Both the position numbers and the translations under genes were made by a program. Positions 31,506 to 40,000 of a DNA stretch of 42,260 bases are shown one piece after another. Numbering within the stretch: position 1 is the stretch's first letter; the number at the start of each line of letters is the position of its first letter. The notes under the pieces are model-generated. The model worked only from the letters and a program-made list of their open reading frames with translations, did no database searches and was not told where the DNA came from. The stretch is from CAZBGQ01 sp964491515 (lineage in GTDB: Bacteria > Patescibacteriota > Gracilibacteria > UBA1369 > UBA12473), in NCBI GenBank assembly GCA_964491515.1, contig CAZBGQ010000011.1, positions 1-42,260 on the forward strand, written 5' to 3'.

Positions 31506-31582
31506 GGTCCCGTAGCTCAGTTGGATAGAGCGCACGCTTGCGGAGCGTGAGGCCACAGGTTCGAATCCTGTCGGGACCACCA
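31506..31582 (+). tRNA. tRNA-Arg with anticodon GCG
   Basis: Complete cloverleaf: acceptor GGTCCCG/CGGGACC, D stem GCTC/GAGC with GG-A (A20, an arginine identity base), anticodon stem CACGC/GCGTG with loop TTGCGGA (anticodon GCG at 31540-31542), T stem ACAGG/CCTGT with TTCGAAT loop, discriminator A and an encoded CCA at 31580-31582. It reads CGC and, by G-U wobble, CGT, which is abundant in the plus-strand genes. Most bacteria use ACG (inosine) for this box, so GCG is unusual. Confidence 0.93.
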
Positions 31583-31600
31583 TATTGTTGTCGTTTAAAA

Positions 31601-31621
31601 AAGACCCCTTTTTGGGGTCTT
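31601..31621. terminator. Bidirectional intrinsic terminator between tRNA-Arg and the convergent gene
   Basis: AAGACCCC (31601-31608), TTTTT loop, GGGGTCTT (31614-31621). On the plus strand it ends the tRNA transcript; on the minus strand the hairpin is followed by TTTTTT and would end the gene that stops at 31640. Confidence 0.8.
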
Positions 31622-31639
31622 AGTTTTAGGTTGGAGTTT

Positions 31640-32233
31640 TTATAGATGCCTCAACATTGCATCAATACGATTGCCCCTAGGGCGGCCCTGCCCGATTACG
31701 AGTTTGAGGCTTGAATGACCTGTGGAGAGGCTTAGAGGTCTGGTGGTGGCTGGTTTTTCAGCGGCTGCTTTATTAGCATCGTGTTGTGTTGCCCATTCTT
31801 CGAACTGTCTTTGCATTCCAGAAAGTGGAAGTGTTTGTTCTGGTGCAAAATCACATTGAGCAATGGATTCCAGTGTGGGGACCAATTGGCGTAATATAGT
31901 TAATGCGTTGGTTCGATCCAATTGAGTTCCGTTAGTTTCTTCAACGTCTTGTCTCTCGAGGGTCATCCATGTGTTTCGAAAGTGGGGAAGCATAGTGCGG
32001 AGTTCTTGAATGAACTTAATGTCGTCCGCATTAGCGGTGAGGGTTAGTGTTTCAAGGTCTCTAAGAAGTGTTGTGGCATGGTTCATCTCTCCAGGCTCCC
32101 ATAATTTTTGATCATTGAGTGCGGTTTGTAGGCGAATCAATTGTGGGAGAAAGGTTGTTTTTGGGCGGCCTTCCGGGAGTGCGGCTTCGGTTCCATCATG
32201 AATGCGTTCCCATGGGGGCGTTGAATTTTGCAT
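31640..32233 (-). CDS. Hypothetical cytoplasmic protein
   Basis: A 197-aa soluble, mainly helical protein without recognised domain, signal peptide or membrane segment. Helices are suggested by LIRLQTALNDQKLW, HATTLLRDLETLTL, IKFIQELRTMLPHF and LTILRQLVPTLESIAQ. The last 40 residues are polar and basic (KPATTRPLSLSTGH, GQGRPRGNR) and may be disordered. It has its own TTGACA promoter, a leader with AACTTAACTTTAAAATTC before ATG, and a good terminator, so it is monocistronic. It resembles in style, not in clear sequence, the other unknown acidic proteins of the window. Confidence 0.7.
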   Translation of the reverse strand: MQNSTPPWERIHDGTEAALPEGRPKTTFLPQLIRLQTALNDQKLWEPGEMNHATTLLRDLETLTLTANADDIKFIQELRTMLPHFRNTWMTLERQDVEETNGTQLDRTNALTILRQLVPTLESIAQCDFAPEQTLPLSGMQRQFEEWATQHDANKAAAEKPATTRPLSLSTGHSSLKLVIGQGRPRGNRIDAMLRHL

Positions 32234-32259
32234 GAATTTTAAAGTTAAGTTTGAGTTGG

Positions 32260-32289
32260 TATTTAAACATTCATTTTACTCGTTGTCAA
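32260..32289 (-). promoter_or_regulatory. Promoter of the gene at 31640-32233
   Basis: Minus strand: TTGACA (32289-32284), 18-base spacer, TAAATA (32265-32260). Leader of about 20 bases containing AACTTAACTTTAAAA. Confidence 0.55.
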
Positions 32290-32298
32290 CCCTTCTTC

Positions 32299-32326
32299 TT
32301 GACTTTTTTGTTTCTTGTGGTACGAT
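32299..32326 (+). promoter_or_regulatory. Promoter upstream of the small ORF and uvrB
   Basis: TTGACT (32299-32304), 16-base spacer, TACGAT (32321-32326). Transcription from about 32333 would exclude the longer in-frame starts of the small ORF and leave ATG 32364. Confidence 0.5.
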
Positions 32327-32363
32327 TACTCCCTTGTTTAAGCCATTTATAGCCTTTTTGGAC

Positions 32364-32546
32364 ATGGTGCATCTTTCTTTCAAACAGTATTGCCAGCTCA
32401 TTGAACTTCGCCTTCAAAGTGAAGTTATGTTGGGTCGTATGGAAGTAGTTCCGGTTCCGGATCCTCGACTGTTTGCTCGTGTGGATGTGATGCGTCTTTT
32501 TACGGAAGTATTGGATGGTGTGATTAATCGATATAGGGGTAGGTAG
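32364..32546 (+). CDS. Small hypothetical protein upstream of uvrB
   Basis: A 60-aa ORF from ATG 32364 placed 31 bases after a predicted promoter. The sequence is amphipathic, with helices around a Pro-rich turn: VHLSFKQYCQLIELRLQSE, VVPVPDPRLFARVDVMRL, FTEVLDGVINRYRGR. It has no membrane segment and no family I know. The frame is open upstream to 32202, but that part overlaps the divergent gene and its promoter and is probably not translated. Codon use (GTG, CGT, GAT) is like the neighbouring plus-strand genes, which supports that it is real. uvrB begins 51 bases later. Confidence 0.5.
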   Translation: MVHLSFKQYCQLIELRLQSEVMLGRMEVVPVPDPRLFARVDVMRLFTEVLDGVINRYRGR

Positions 32547-32559
32547 GATGTACTCTCTC

Positions 32560-32588
32560 TTGTTTCCCGTGCTTTCTTCCGTTAAACT
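32560..32588 (+). promoter_or_regulatory. Promoter of uvrB with almost no leader
   Basis: TTGTTT (32560-32565), 17-base spacer, TAAACT (32583-32588), then nine bases to ATG 32598. Predicted 5' leader is two to four bases. Confidence 0.45.
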
Positions 32589-32597
32589 CCCTCCGTT

Positions 32598-34598
32598 ATG
32601 TCACTTTTACCAGTTTCTTCGAAAAAATTTGAACTTGTTTCTGAGTACACTCCAAAAGGAGATCAGCCGCTCGCGATTAAGAATCTTGTGAAAGGTCTTA
32701 AAAAGGGAACAAAACATCAGACGTTGCTTGGTGCTACCGGTACAGGTAAGACTTATACAATTGCTAATGTGATTGAGCAGGTTCAAAAGCCGACGTTGGT
32801 AATGGCTCATAATAAAACACTTGCGGCTCAGCTTTGTAGTGAGTTCCGTGAGTTTTTCCCTAAGAATGCGGTGCATTATTTTGTGTCGTATTATGACTAT
32901 TATCAGCCGGAAGCCTACAATCCAATTTCGGACGTTTATATTGAAAAGGATGCGTCTATTAATGATGAAATCAATAAGTTCCGACATGCGGCGACTGCCA
33001 ATCTACTCTCGCGTAGAGATGTGATTATTGTGGCATCGGTTTCATGTATCTATGGATTGGGTTCACCTCAGTCGTATTTGGATTTGAGTTTTGAAATTAA
33101 AGTTGGGACAGAAATTCCACGTGATCGGTTGCTTCGAAAGCTCACGGATTTGCAATACAATCGATCGACCACTGATTTTAAGCAGGGAATGTTTCATGTG
33201 TTGGGAGATGTGGTGGAAATTTTCTTGCCCGGACAAGACACGATTTATAGGCTTGATTTTTTTGGAGATGAAATTGAATCAATTGTGGAGGCGGATGCTT
33301 TTACTGGAGAAGTTGTTCATGAATTGGAATCGGTTCGCGTGTTTCCAGCTAAACATTCCGTGACTACGCGTGAACGAGTTGAATCGGCATTGCAGGCGAT
33401 TCGAGCAGATATGGAAATTCGTTTGAAAGTTTTGAGGGAGCAAGGGCGTGGATTCGAAGCAGAGCGACTTAAAACGCGTACGGAGTATGATCTTGAGATT
33501 TTACAGGAGACCGGTTATTGCCCGGGCATTGAGAACTACACTCGTTATCTAAATGATTTAAAGCCGGGTCAGCCATCTTCTTGTTTGCTTGACTTTTTCC
33601 CAGATGACTTTTTGATGGTGATTGATGAGTCTCATATCACGATTCCTCAGGTGGGTGCGATGTACAATGGAAATTATTCGCGTAAAGAAAATTTGGTGAA
33701 TTATGGATTTCGTTTGCCGTCGGCGCATGATAATCGACCGCTTAAATTTGATGAGTTTGAGAAATACATGAATCCGTCGATTTTTGTATCGGCTACTCCG
33801 AGTAAATATGAATATGCGAATACTAAAAAAACTGACATTGTTCAGCAAATCATTCGACCTACTGGGTTGTTGGATCCGGAAGTTGTGATTCGCCCGACAA
33901 AGGGGCAGGTGCTTGATTTATTGGATGAAATTAATGTGAGAACTAAGCGTGGTGAACGTATTTTGGTCACGACATTGACTAAGCGTTCAGCAGAAGATCT
34001 AACTGAATTCATGACAGAAAAAGGAGTACGTGTGCGTTATTTGCATTCAGATATTGATACTATGGAGCGTGTTGAAATTTTGCGTGATTTGAGGTTGGGT
34101 GAATTTGATGTGTTGATTGGAATCAATCTTTTGAGGGAGGGACTTGATCTCCCGGAAGTATCGTTGGTGGCAATTCTTGATGCGGATAAGGAAGGGTTTT
34201 TGCGATCGGCCACTGCGCTTATTCAGACCATTGGTAGGGCGGCGCGTAATGCGGAAGGGCGCGTGATTATGTATGCGGATAGAGAAACTGATTCTATGAA
34301 AAAGGCGTTGTCTGAGACGGCTCGTCGTCGTGTGGTTCAGGAAGCGTATAATGTTAAGCATGGGATTACTCCAGAAACGATCATTAAAGCGGTCCATGAT
34401 TTGGCAATAAGTAAAAAGGATAAGGCTAAGAGACAGGTTCGGCATTATGATGTGAAGAAAATTCCAAAGGATGAAGTGGAGCGACTTCTTCGATCTCTTG
34501 AGACAGAAATGGATTTGGCGGCGCAGAACATGGAATTCGAAAAAGCGGCAGAACTTCGTGATGAAATTGATGGAATGCGAGAGGAATTTGGGCTATAG
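32598..34598 (+). CDS. uvrB: Excinuclease ABC subunit B
   Basis: Damage-verifying helicase-like subunit of nucleotide excision repair. 666 aa, full length. Motifs: FELVSEYTPKGDQPLAI at the start, Walker A LLGATGTGKTYTIANV near 43, beta-hairpin region VSYYDYYQPEAYNPISDVYI near 93, DFFPDDFLMVIDESHIT near 334 (DESH), SATPSKYE near 399, HSDIDTMERVEILRDLRLGEFDVL-like motifs V-VI near 490-510, GINLLREGLDLPEV near 508 and QTIGRAARNAEG near 543. The C-terminal UVR domain (AQNMEFEKAAELRDEIDGM) is present for UvrC/UvrA contact. All helicase motifs intact. Confidence 0.98.
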   Translation: MSLLPVSSKKFELVSEYTPKGDQPLAIKNLVKGLKKGTKHQTLLGATGTGKTYTIANVIEQVQKPTLVMAHNKTLAAQLCSEFREFFPKNAVHYFVSYYDYYQPEAYNPISDVYIEKDASINDEINKFRHAATANLLSRRDVIIVASVSCIYGLGSPQSYLDLSFEIKVGTEIPRDRLLRKLTDLQYNRSTTDFKQGMFHVLGDVVEIFLPGQDTIYRLDFFGDEIESIVEADAFTGEVVHELESVRVFPAKHSVTTRERVESALQAIRADMEIRLKVLREQGRGFEAERLKTRTEYDLEILQETGYCPGIENYTRYLNDLKPGQPSSCLLDFFPDDFLMVIDESHITIPQVGAMYNGNYSRKENLVNYGFRLPSAHDNRPLKFDEFEKYMNPSIFVSATPSKYEYANTKKTDIVQQIIRPTGLLDPEVVIRPTKGQVLDLLDEINVRTKRGERILVTTLTKRSAEDLTEFMTEKGVRVRYLHSDIDTMERVEILRDLRLGEFDVLIGINLLREGLDLPEVSLVAILDADKEGFLRSATALIQTIGRAARNAEGRVIMYADRETDSMKKALSETARRRVVQEAYNVKHGITPETIIKAVHDLAISKKDKAKRQVRHYDVKKIPKDEVERLLRSLETEMDLAAQNMEFEKAAELRDEIDGMREEFGL

Positions 34599-34641
34599 GT
34601 GATTTTAAAATAGTGGGATATCTTTTTGTCTTGGTTTTTAG

Positions 34642-35787
34642 TTACCTGGTGGCGTTTTTTGCCATCATTGCCATTATAAGTTGGGCATAAAATTGTGATG
34701 CTTTGTGGATTTTATCTCGTCGACTTTTGGCTAGAACTTTGAAAATATCTACTTGTTTTTCAGGGTGTTGAGGATGCGGGTCGGTTCCGACATAAACGGC
34801 TTGAACTTCTGGAGTACGTGCGTGTATCTCAATCCCAGCAGGGAATTTCCCTGTAATGGCAGCTTGCTCAAAAAGAATGTTTGGACCCCATATGACGGCC
34901 ACCATTTTTTCGTCTTGAGTAACATTTACAGCGCCGCTCGGGATTAGGACAAATTTCCCTGGAGCAAAAAGTATTCTTTCCCCTTCCTTGTAGGTTGTTC
35001 GGTGAATAGTATTGGGGTCTACATACATTTGGTTGGGGAGTGTCATTTTTAGGCGTGGGATGGGGGTGCCTAATTCTCCTCCTAGCTCTTTTTGTATTCG
35101 GTGATTTAATTGGCTAAGGGTATCTTCTGCGGTGATTATTTTTTTCAGTATTTCTATCTGGTCGTCTGTTGAGAGTTTTTCGAATGCTGCTGGATCTATT
35201 GAAATGTAGGGGGTGGGAGCAGAGGTCCTAATTTTGCGTGTGGGGGCTTCTCCTATGAGGATGAAGGGGTCTATGAGTTCGAATTCTTTTAGGTTTAATG
35301 TTTGTGGTGGTTCTGTCCCAGTAAAGGCAAATAGTCGTGCGTCTTTGGTGGTCATTAAACATTGTGGGTTTTCCTCCTCTGGAGAGTGGATGAGAGCGTT
35401 GCTTCCGGATCCACTGATTTCTGAATGGAGTTGAAGTATGGTGATTCCCTCGGGGCTGAGTGTTTGGAAAAAAGGATTTTCTCGTAGAAATCCTTGTATC
35501 AATATTTCATCCATGGTCGGTCCCATTGAAATAGGAGCTGTTGCAGATTCTCTGCGCGGTGGTAGGACGAATATGCCGGTGGTTTCATGGGAGGGTAAGG
35601 ATGCTGTTGGATCCCATCCTGTTCGTTCGGCCTGGGCAAGAAACTCTTGTAGAGCTGGGCCAAAATAGGAGTCTAGTTCTTCTTCTGGATCGGGTTCTTT
35701 GGCTGGGTCGTCTGGGTTTTCGATCTTAGGCTCGGGTTCTTCATCGAAAACTCCCCAGAGAGTGTCAATATTTGAGTTGTTTCCCAT
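34642..35787 (-). CDS. Protein with two tandem cyclic-nucleotide-binding-like domains (paralogue B)
   Basis: A 381-aa soluble protein. An acidic Pro/Glu-rich N-terminus (about 1-40) is followed by two divergent cNMP-binding-like units at about 103-205 and 258-340. The first starts NPFFQTLSPEGITILQLHS, like the 'FF..L...' helix that opens CNB domains. The second has TTYKEGERILFAPGKFVLIPSGAVNV, the CNB pattern 'G..i...G..-ly.i..G...V', then VAVIWGPNILFEQAAI for the 'lg.G..fGE.al' step, with Gly-Glu replaced. The phosphate-binding Arg is not apparent. The gene ending at 35794 is a paralogue with the same layout, six bases upstream, so they are one operon. I see no DNA-binding domain. Confidence 0.68.
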   Translation of the reverse strand: MGNNSNIDTLWGVFDEEPEPKIENPDDPAKEPDPEEELDSYFGPALQEFLAQAERTGWDPTASLPSHETTGIFVLPPRRESATAPISMGPTMDEILIQGFLRENPFFQTLSPEGITILQLHSEISGSGSNALIHSPEEENPQCLMTTKDARLFAFTGTEPPQTLNLKEFELIDPFILIGEAPTRKIRTSAPTPYISIDPAAFEKLSTDDQIEILKKIITAEDTLSQLNHRIQKELGGELGTPIPRLKMTLPNQMYVDPNTIHRTTYKEGERILFAPGKFVLIPSGAVNVTQDEKMVAVIWGPNILFEQAAITGKFPAGIEIHARTPEVQAVYVGTDPHPQHPEKQVDIFKVLAKSRRDKIHKASQFYAQLIMAMMAKNATR

Positions 35788-35793
35788 AGGATT

Positions 35794-36921
35794 TTAGCTT
35801 GAAGCAGCCTGATCTCTTAGCGTGGATTGATGTTGTGCAATGCCTTTTAATTTGCTGAGTAGGGCTGCTCCCATGTCATCTAGTTGCATTCTGTAAATTG
35901 GGCTACCAGATGCTTGTAGGGGGATTTCCCAAACTGCAGTGTCTGTGGTTTCTGCAAAGATTCTCGCGGTGGGTTTGTCAGTGTCTTCTTCGCTGAGTGT
36001 GGTGATTTCTCCCATACGTGCCCCTGGTGTCATTCTCCCTAGAGTTCTTGTTCCGGTTTCATCTTTTACAAGCGCGGATCCTTCTCCGAGGATGTATTGT
36101 GTTCCTGGTTTTAATTCTATCTCTTGTCCTGGCTGGTAGGTTACTTCTTTAAGATTTGGGTGCCCTGTGAACCACGTTGGTATTTCAGTTCCTCCGTAGC
36201 TGGGGATTTCTATGTCTCCACCATGTTCAACGACGTCTATTTGATCTCTTAAAAGGTCCCTATTGGTTTTGCTTAGAAAGCGTGCGCCACGGATGGCGTT
36301 TGCTTTGAGTATGTTTTGTTCCTCTGGGTTTAAATCTTCAAGTGCGTCTGCGGGAATGAAGAGTACCGGTGTAGGTTGTCCAATTACGGCTAGTTGAGCG
36401 CTGGGTTCAGATCCGAAGGCGAGCATAAATTCTCCGATATGAGCTCCTTGCCCAACTTCCCAAATAATATTGGCAAATTCCCCGGTGTTTTCGTCCATGA
36501 CGGCAAACTGCGCTTTTTCCGGGCCGGTCGAAATGTAGAGACCTTTTGCTCTTATGAGTTGAGTGTGTCCTAGTGTCATTGGAGTGGCATGAAGCGCGAG
36601 GACAGTCTGTGCTTCTTTCGGTAATCCGCGGAAAAATGGAGAGTGTTCAAAAGCTGGGTCAATGGAAACTTCTTCATCCGTGTCGGCGATAGGTTCAAAC
36701 CTGAAGGTTTGTGTGTCGGAGTGATCTCTGAGAGTTTCTATTCCGGCTACTGTGGCGGGATCAAGGCTTGGATCGAGGGCGGCTGTTGTCTTTGCCGCGG
36801 CTTTTTTGAGGGTGAGGGCTAGGGCTTCGGGGTTTTCGGCGGGAGGTCCATTGACTGCTTGTGCTCCGTCGATTTTTACTACTACTACTTCTCCGGCGTC
36901 GGGGGTTTCTGAAGGGGGCAT
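35794..36921 (-). CDS. Protein with two tandem cyclic-nucleotide-binding-like domains (paralogue A)
   Basis: A 375-aa soluble protein, better conserved than its downstream paralogue. CNB-like unit 1 at about 93-195: SPFFRGLPKEAQTVLALHA, QLIRAKGLYISTG, then IIWEVGQGAHIGEFMLAFGS and QLAVIGQPTPVLFIP, following the family order 'lG.Gd.fGE.all.....a.v.a...-ll.i'. Unit 2 at about 255-335: VTYQPGQEIELKPGTQYIL, LGRMTPGARMGEITTLS, ARIFAETTDTAVWEIP. The Gly-Glu of the phosphate-binding cassette is kept in both (163-164, 304-305), but the usual Arg is missing. No effector domain is visible. It is divergent from the sAC-like giant gene at 37092, which suggests a shared function. Ligand unknown. Confidence 0.74.
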   Translation of the reverse strand: MPPSETPDAGEVVVVKIDGAQAVNGPPAENPEALALTLKKAAAKTTAALDPSLDPATVAGIETLRDHSDTQTFRFEPIADTDEEVSIDPAFEHSPFFRGLPKEAQTVLALHATPMTLGHTQLIRAKGLYISTGPEKAQFAVMDENTGEFANIIWEVGQGAHIGEFMLAFGSEPSAQLAVIGQPTPVLFIPADALEDLNPEEQNILKANAIRGARFLSKTNRDLLRDQIDVVEHGGDIEIPSYGGTEIPTWFTGHPNLKEVTYQPGQEIELKPGTQYILGEGSALVKDETGTRTLGRMTPGARMGEITTLSEEDTDKPTARIFAETTDTAVWEIPLQASGSPIYRMQLDDMGAALLSKLKGIAQHQSTLRDQAASS

Positions 36922-37037
36922 GAGTGTATGATTTAAAGTTAGGAGATTATCTTCGCATTATTTGCTTTATTTAGTCAATGATTTAGAGTTGAATTGAATT
37001 GAAATTCTAGTTAAATCATTTTTTGGTGGCTGATCTG

Positions 37038-37066
37038 TTGACAAGTTTGCTTAAACCTGTTAATGT
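37038..37066 (+). promoter_or_regulatory. Promoter of the 1573-aa protein gene
   Basis: TTGACA (37038-37043), 17-base spacer, TAATGT (37061-37066), initiation near 37073. It lies downstream of the in-frame TTG at 37023, so ATG 37092 is the likely start. The rest of the 170-base divergent gap is AT-rich; TTGACT on the minus strand near 36975-36980 may be the -35 of the CNB gene pair. Confidence 0.65.
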
Positions 37067-37091
37067 AAAAAGCCCCTTTTACCCATTGATA

Positions 37092-40000
37092 ATGGCGGAC
37101 CCAAAATCTCCTGGTTTCGACGGCGTGAATGATTTTCCTCTAGAGCCTCCTGTGGAAGGAGGGGATACGGAACACGGTGGTGCTGCGCGTGATATCTCTC
37201 CGGTACCAGTGTTTACGGACAAGTTGGATCTAGGCAGTGCGGGTCTTTTTGAGGTGATTCCAGATGATGATGATATTAGTGTTACTTCTTCTGTTATCTC
37301 GGGTAGGATTGAGGCGGTGGAGGCCAGTAGGGCTCCTCGTCAGTTTGAAGCAATGAGAGATTTTTTAAGAGCGTTTAACTCTGCCGAAACGGCGCCATTG
37401 AATGTGGAAGCATTGAGGATTGAGCTTTTGACAAGCTGGAAGGCTCGTTTAGCGGACTATCAAGAACAAGTTTATGGAGACAATCCTATGTATGGACCCC
37501 ATCCGGAAATGGATGATTTGTGTACTCGGTTTCTAGACCGTGATCCTACGCCAAAAGAGTTCAATCAGCTTTTGGTAGAATTGTGTTTGGGATCTGGTCA
37601 GTCGCATGTATTGATGCGAGAAGATAGTGAGTTTGTTGTGACAATTTTATTAGTTTATGCGACTCGTTTTGTGGGTCGTATCGCGTCTTTGTCAGATAAG
37701 TTGGGGTTGGCGTTGAAGCGTTATGATAGTGGGTTTAATACGCCTTATGTGGGCGCGCATCATTTCCCTAGAACGGTGTTGATGCGTGCCGATATTGTGT
37801 CATCTTTGGATCGGCAGTCAGGTTTGGGAGAAGATGCAATGCGTGAAAATCGAGTACATTTTTCAGATCGTGTTTCAGAAGTGGAGTATCATCATCCTTC
37901 AATTCGTCCTGCAAAATATGCAGGGGATGAAGTGTGCCATAGAACGAATGATTTGTTGTCTGCTCAAGGCTTTTTGGCTGATTTGCAGGCTGATACGGTT
38001 GGGAAAGGAGTGTTGGATATTGCGGCGGCGGGGAAAGAAGGGAGTTTGATGATGGTTATTACCCGAGGAAATCGAGTGATGTTGATGGGGCCGGCATTTG
38101 CCGTGGCAGAAAAGCATCAGAAAGGAGGTAAAGCGATGGAAGAAAGGCGTGCCGAGGGTGGAGTGTTGGATTTGAGTGATATGGGTAGTGTTCTAGGGGC
38201 TTCGCTTGAGGATGCGGCTGGTAATCGTGTTGATCCTGGTCATGCTTTTTTAAGAACGGTTTTGGTTGGGGGTCGGCATGGTTTGGGATCGGTGGGGGCT
38301 AGAGGGACCGGAGCTGTTGAAGTGGTCGATGAGACATTGTCAGGTATTCCTTTGGTTGAATCGCCTACGGGGTTTGACATGGAGCCTGTTGAGATGGCCC
38401 CTTATACATCGTTAACGGAAAGTTTTTCTGGATATCGTATCCCTGGTGTTGATGTGAATATTGCAGATTTAAATGATCCTGAAGTTGTTGATCGTATTGT
38501 TGAAGGATTGGGGATGACAGCGAATAGTCTTTTTGATCTTAAGGTAGAACGTCCAACGAATGTGAAGGCTGCTTTTTTGGGTGTGAGTTTTAAGCCATTT
38601 AAATTTCCTCAATGGGAGGATGTTACACCTGAAATGGTTCAGGATTATGGAGGTAAATGGGATGTGTTTATGGCACGAGTGGAAGAGTTGTGTGAAGCTC
38701 ATCAGGTTAAGCCGGTTTATGAGGATGGGCAGAAAGGATTTTTGATTTTGGGAGCTGGAATCTATGGGAGTTATCCATTGAATGTGGAGGAAAGTTTAGC
38801 GCGTTTGTCTCAAGCGTTGTTAGAAGAATTTCCAGATTTAATGGAATGTTTTTCTCAGACTTCTGGGGAAGTGGTTCAAGGGCCGGTAGGAGGAGATATT
38901 AATGTTGCCGGAGAGCCTGTGGGGTATTTGGCTCGTTTACTTGAAAAGTTAGGGAATTTTCGTGAGAATACTGAAGGTGATGATCTGTTTCATAATGAAA
39001 GTGAATTTTTGGGTGAGCGTGTGGATGCACAATTTGCTTTGGATGAGGCCACGTATCGATCGTTGTTGAAGCGTGGATTTCAAGTGTCATTGGTGTCTCG
39101 TAAGTATGAGGGGCTTCGTGGCCTTAATGATGCACGGCGATTTTATTTTGCGTCAAAAATTGAGTTTAATCGTCAGTCACCTCAAATCCCTTATGGGTAT
39201 GAGGAGCCCTTCGGAGAGGTTCGTTCGATTTTATTTCAGGTAAAGGGACTGACGTTTGAAGGTCTTGAAGCAGATGATGCACCTCAAATTCGTAAAATTG
39301 AATTGTTGGCGAATCCAGATGTGGGTGCGGTTGAAGATTTCCGTGAGGCAGTAGCTGATCAAGCTCGATTGGATGGCTACCTTGTTTTAGGGAGGAATAC
39401 AATTCCTCAGAGGCATCGTGTGTATGGAGTTATTCAGTATGTTTTGAAGGAACTTTTTGGAGGAAAAGGTGAGCGTTTCTCAGCCTTTTTAGATGACAAC
39501 AATGTTCAAGATGCGGATATGTTACGGTTATTTTTCAGTGCCATTACGAGTGAAAAGTCATCGGTAGACATGAGTGCTTATCGGGAATTAGTGATTAAGG
39601 GATTGGTGACGGTGTTTAAGCTTTATTCCCAAAAAGTAAAGCCACTGTGTCTTTTTGCTCATGACCTTGAGGATATGGACGCTGAGTCGCAACGTATTTT
39701 CCAGGGACTTTTGGCGGATGAAACAGGAGATAATGGTGGGATATTATTGATCACTACTCAAGAGGGAGATTCTCGTGCTGTGACGATGAGTCGGGAGATG
39801 ATGGCGGCAGATATTTTCTTGGATGCAGATGATGTGGTCACCACTGGCCATATTCCGGCAATTCCTGTGGAGACGATTGAATTGATTGGTATTCATCCTG
39901 AGCAGGGATTATTGATTGTGTCTGGGCTGCTTGGGCTTGAACGGGCGGCTATGCATTCTGATCTGGTTCAGTTCTGTCGAAAAGTTATGGGGGATGAAGA

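Noticed and set aside
32202..32363. Longer N-terminus (114 aa in total) for the small ORF before uvrB
   Set aside because: It overlaps the divergent gene, both its promoter and the plus-strand promoter; only the part after 32364 is plausible.
37023..37091. Start of the giant protein at TTG 37023
   Set aside because: A TTGACA/TAATGT promoter at 37038-37066 lies inside that extension, so ATG 37092 is the likely start.
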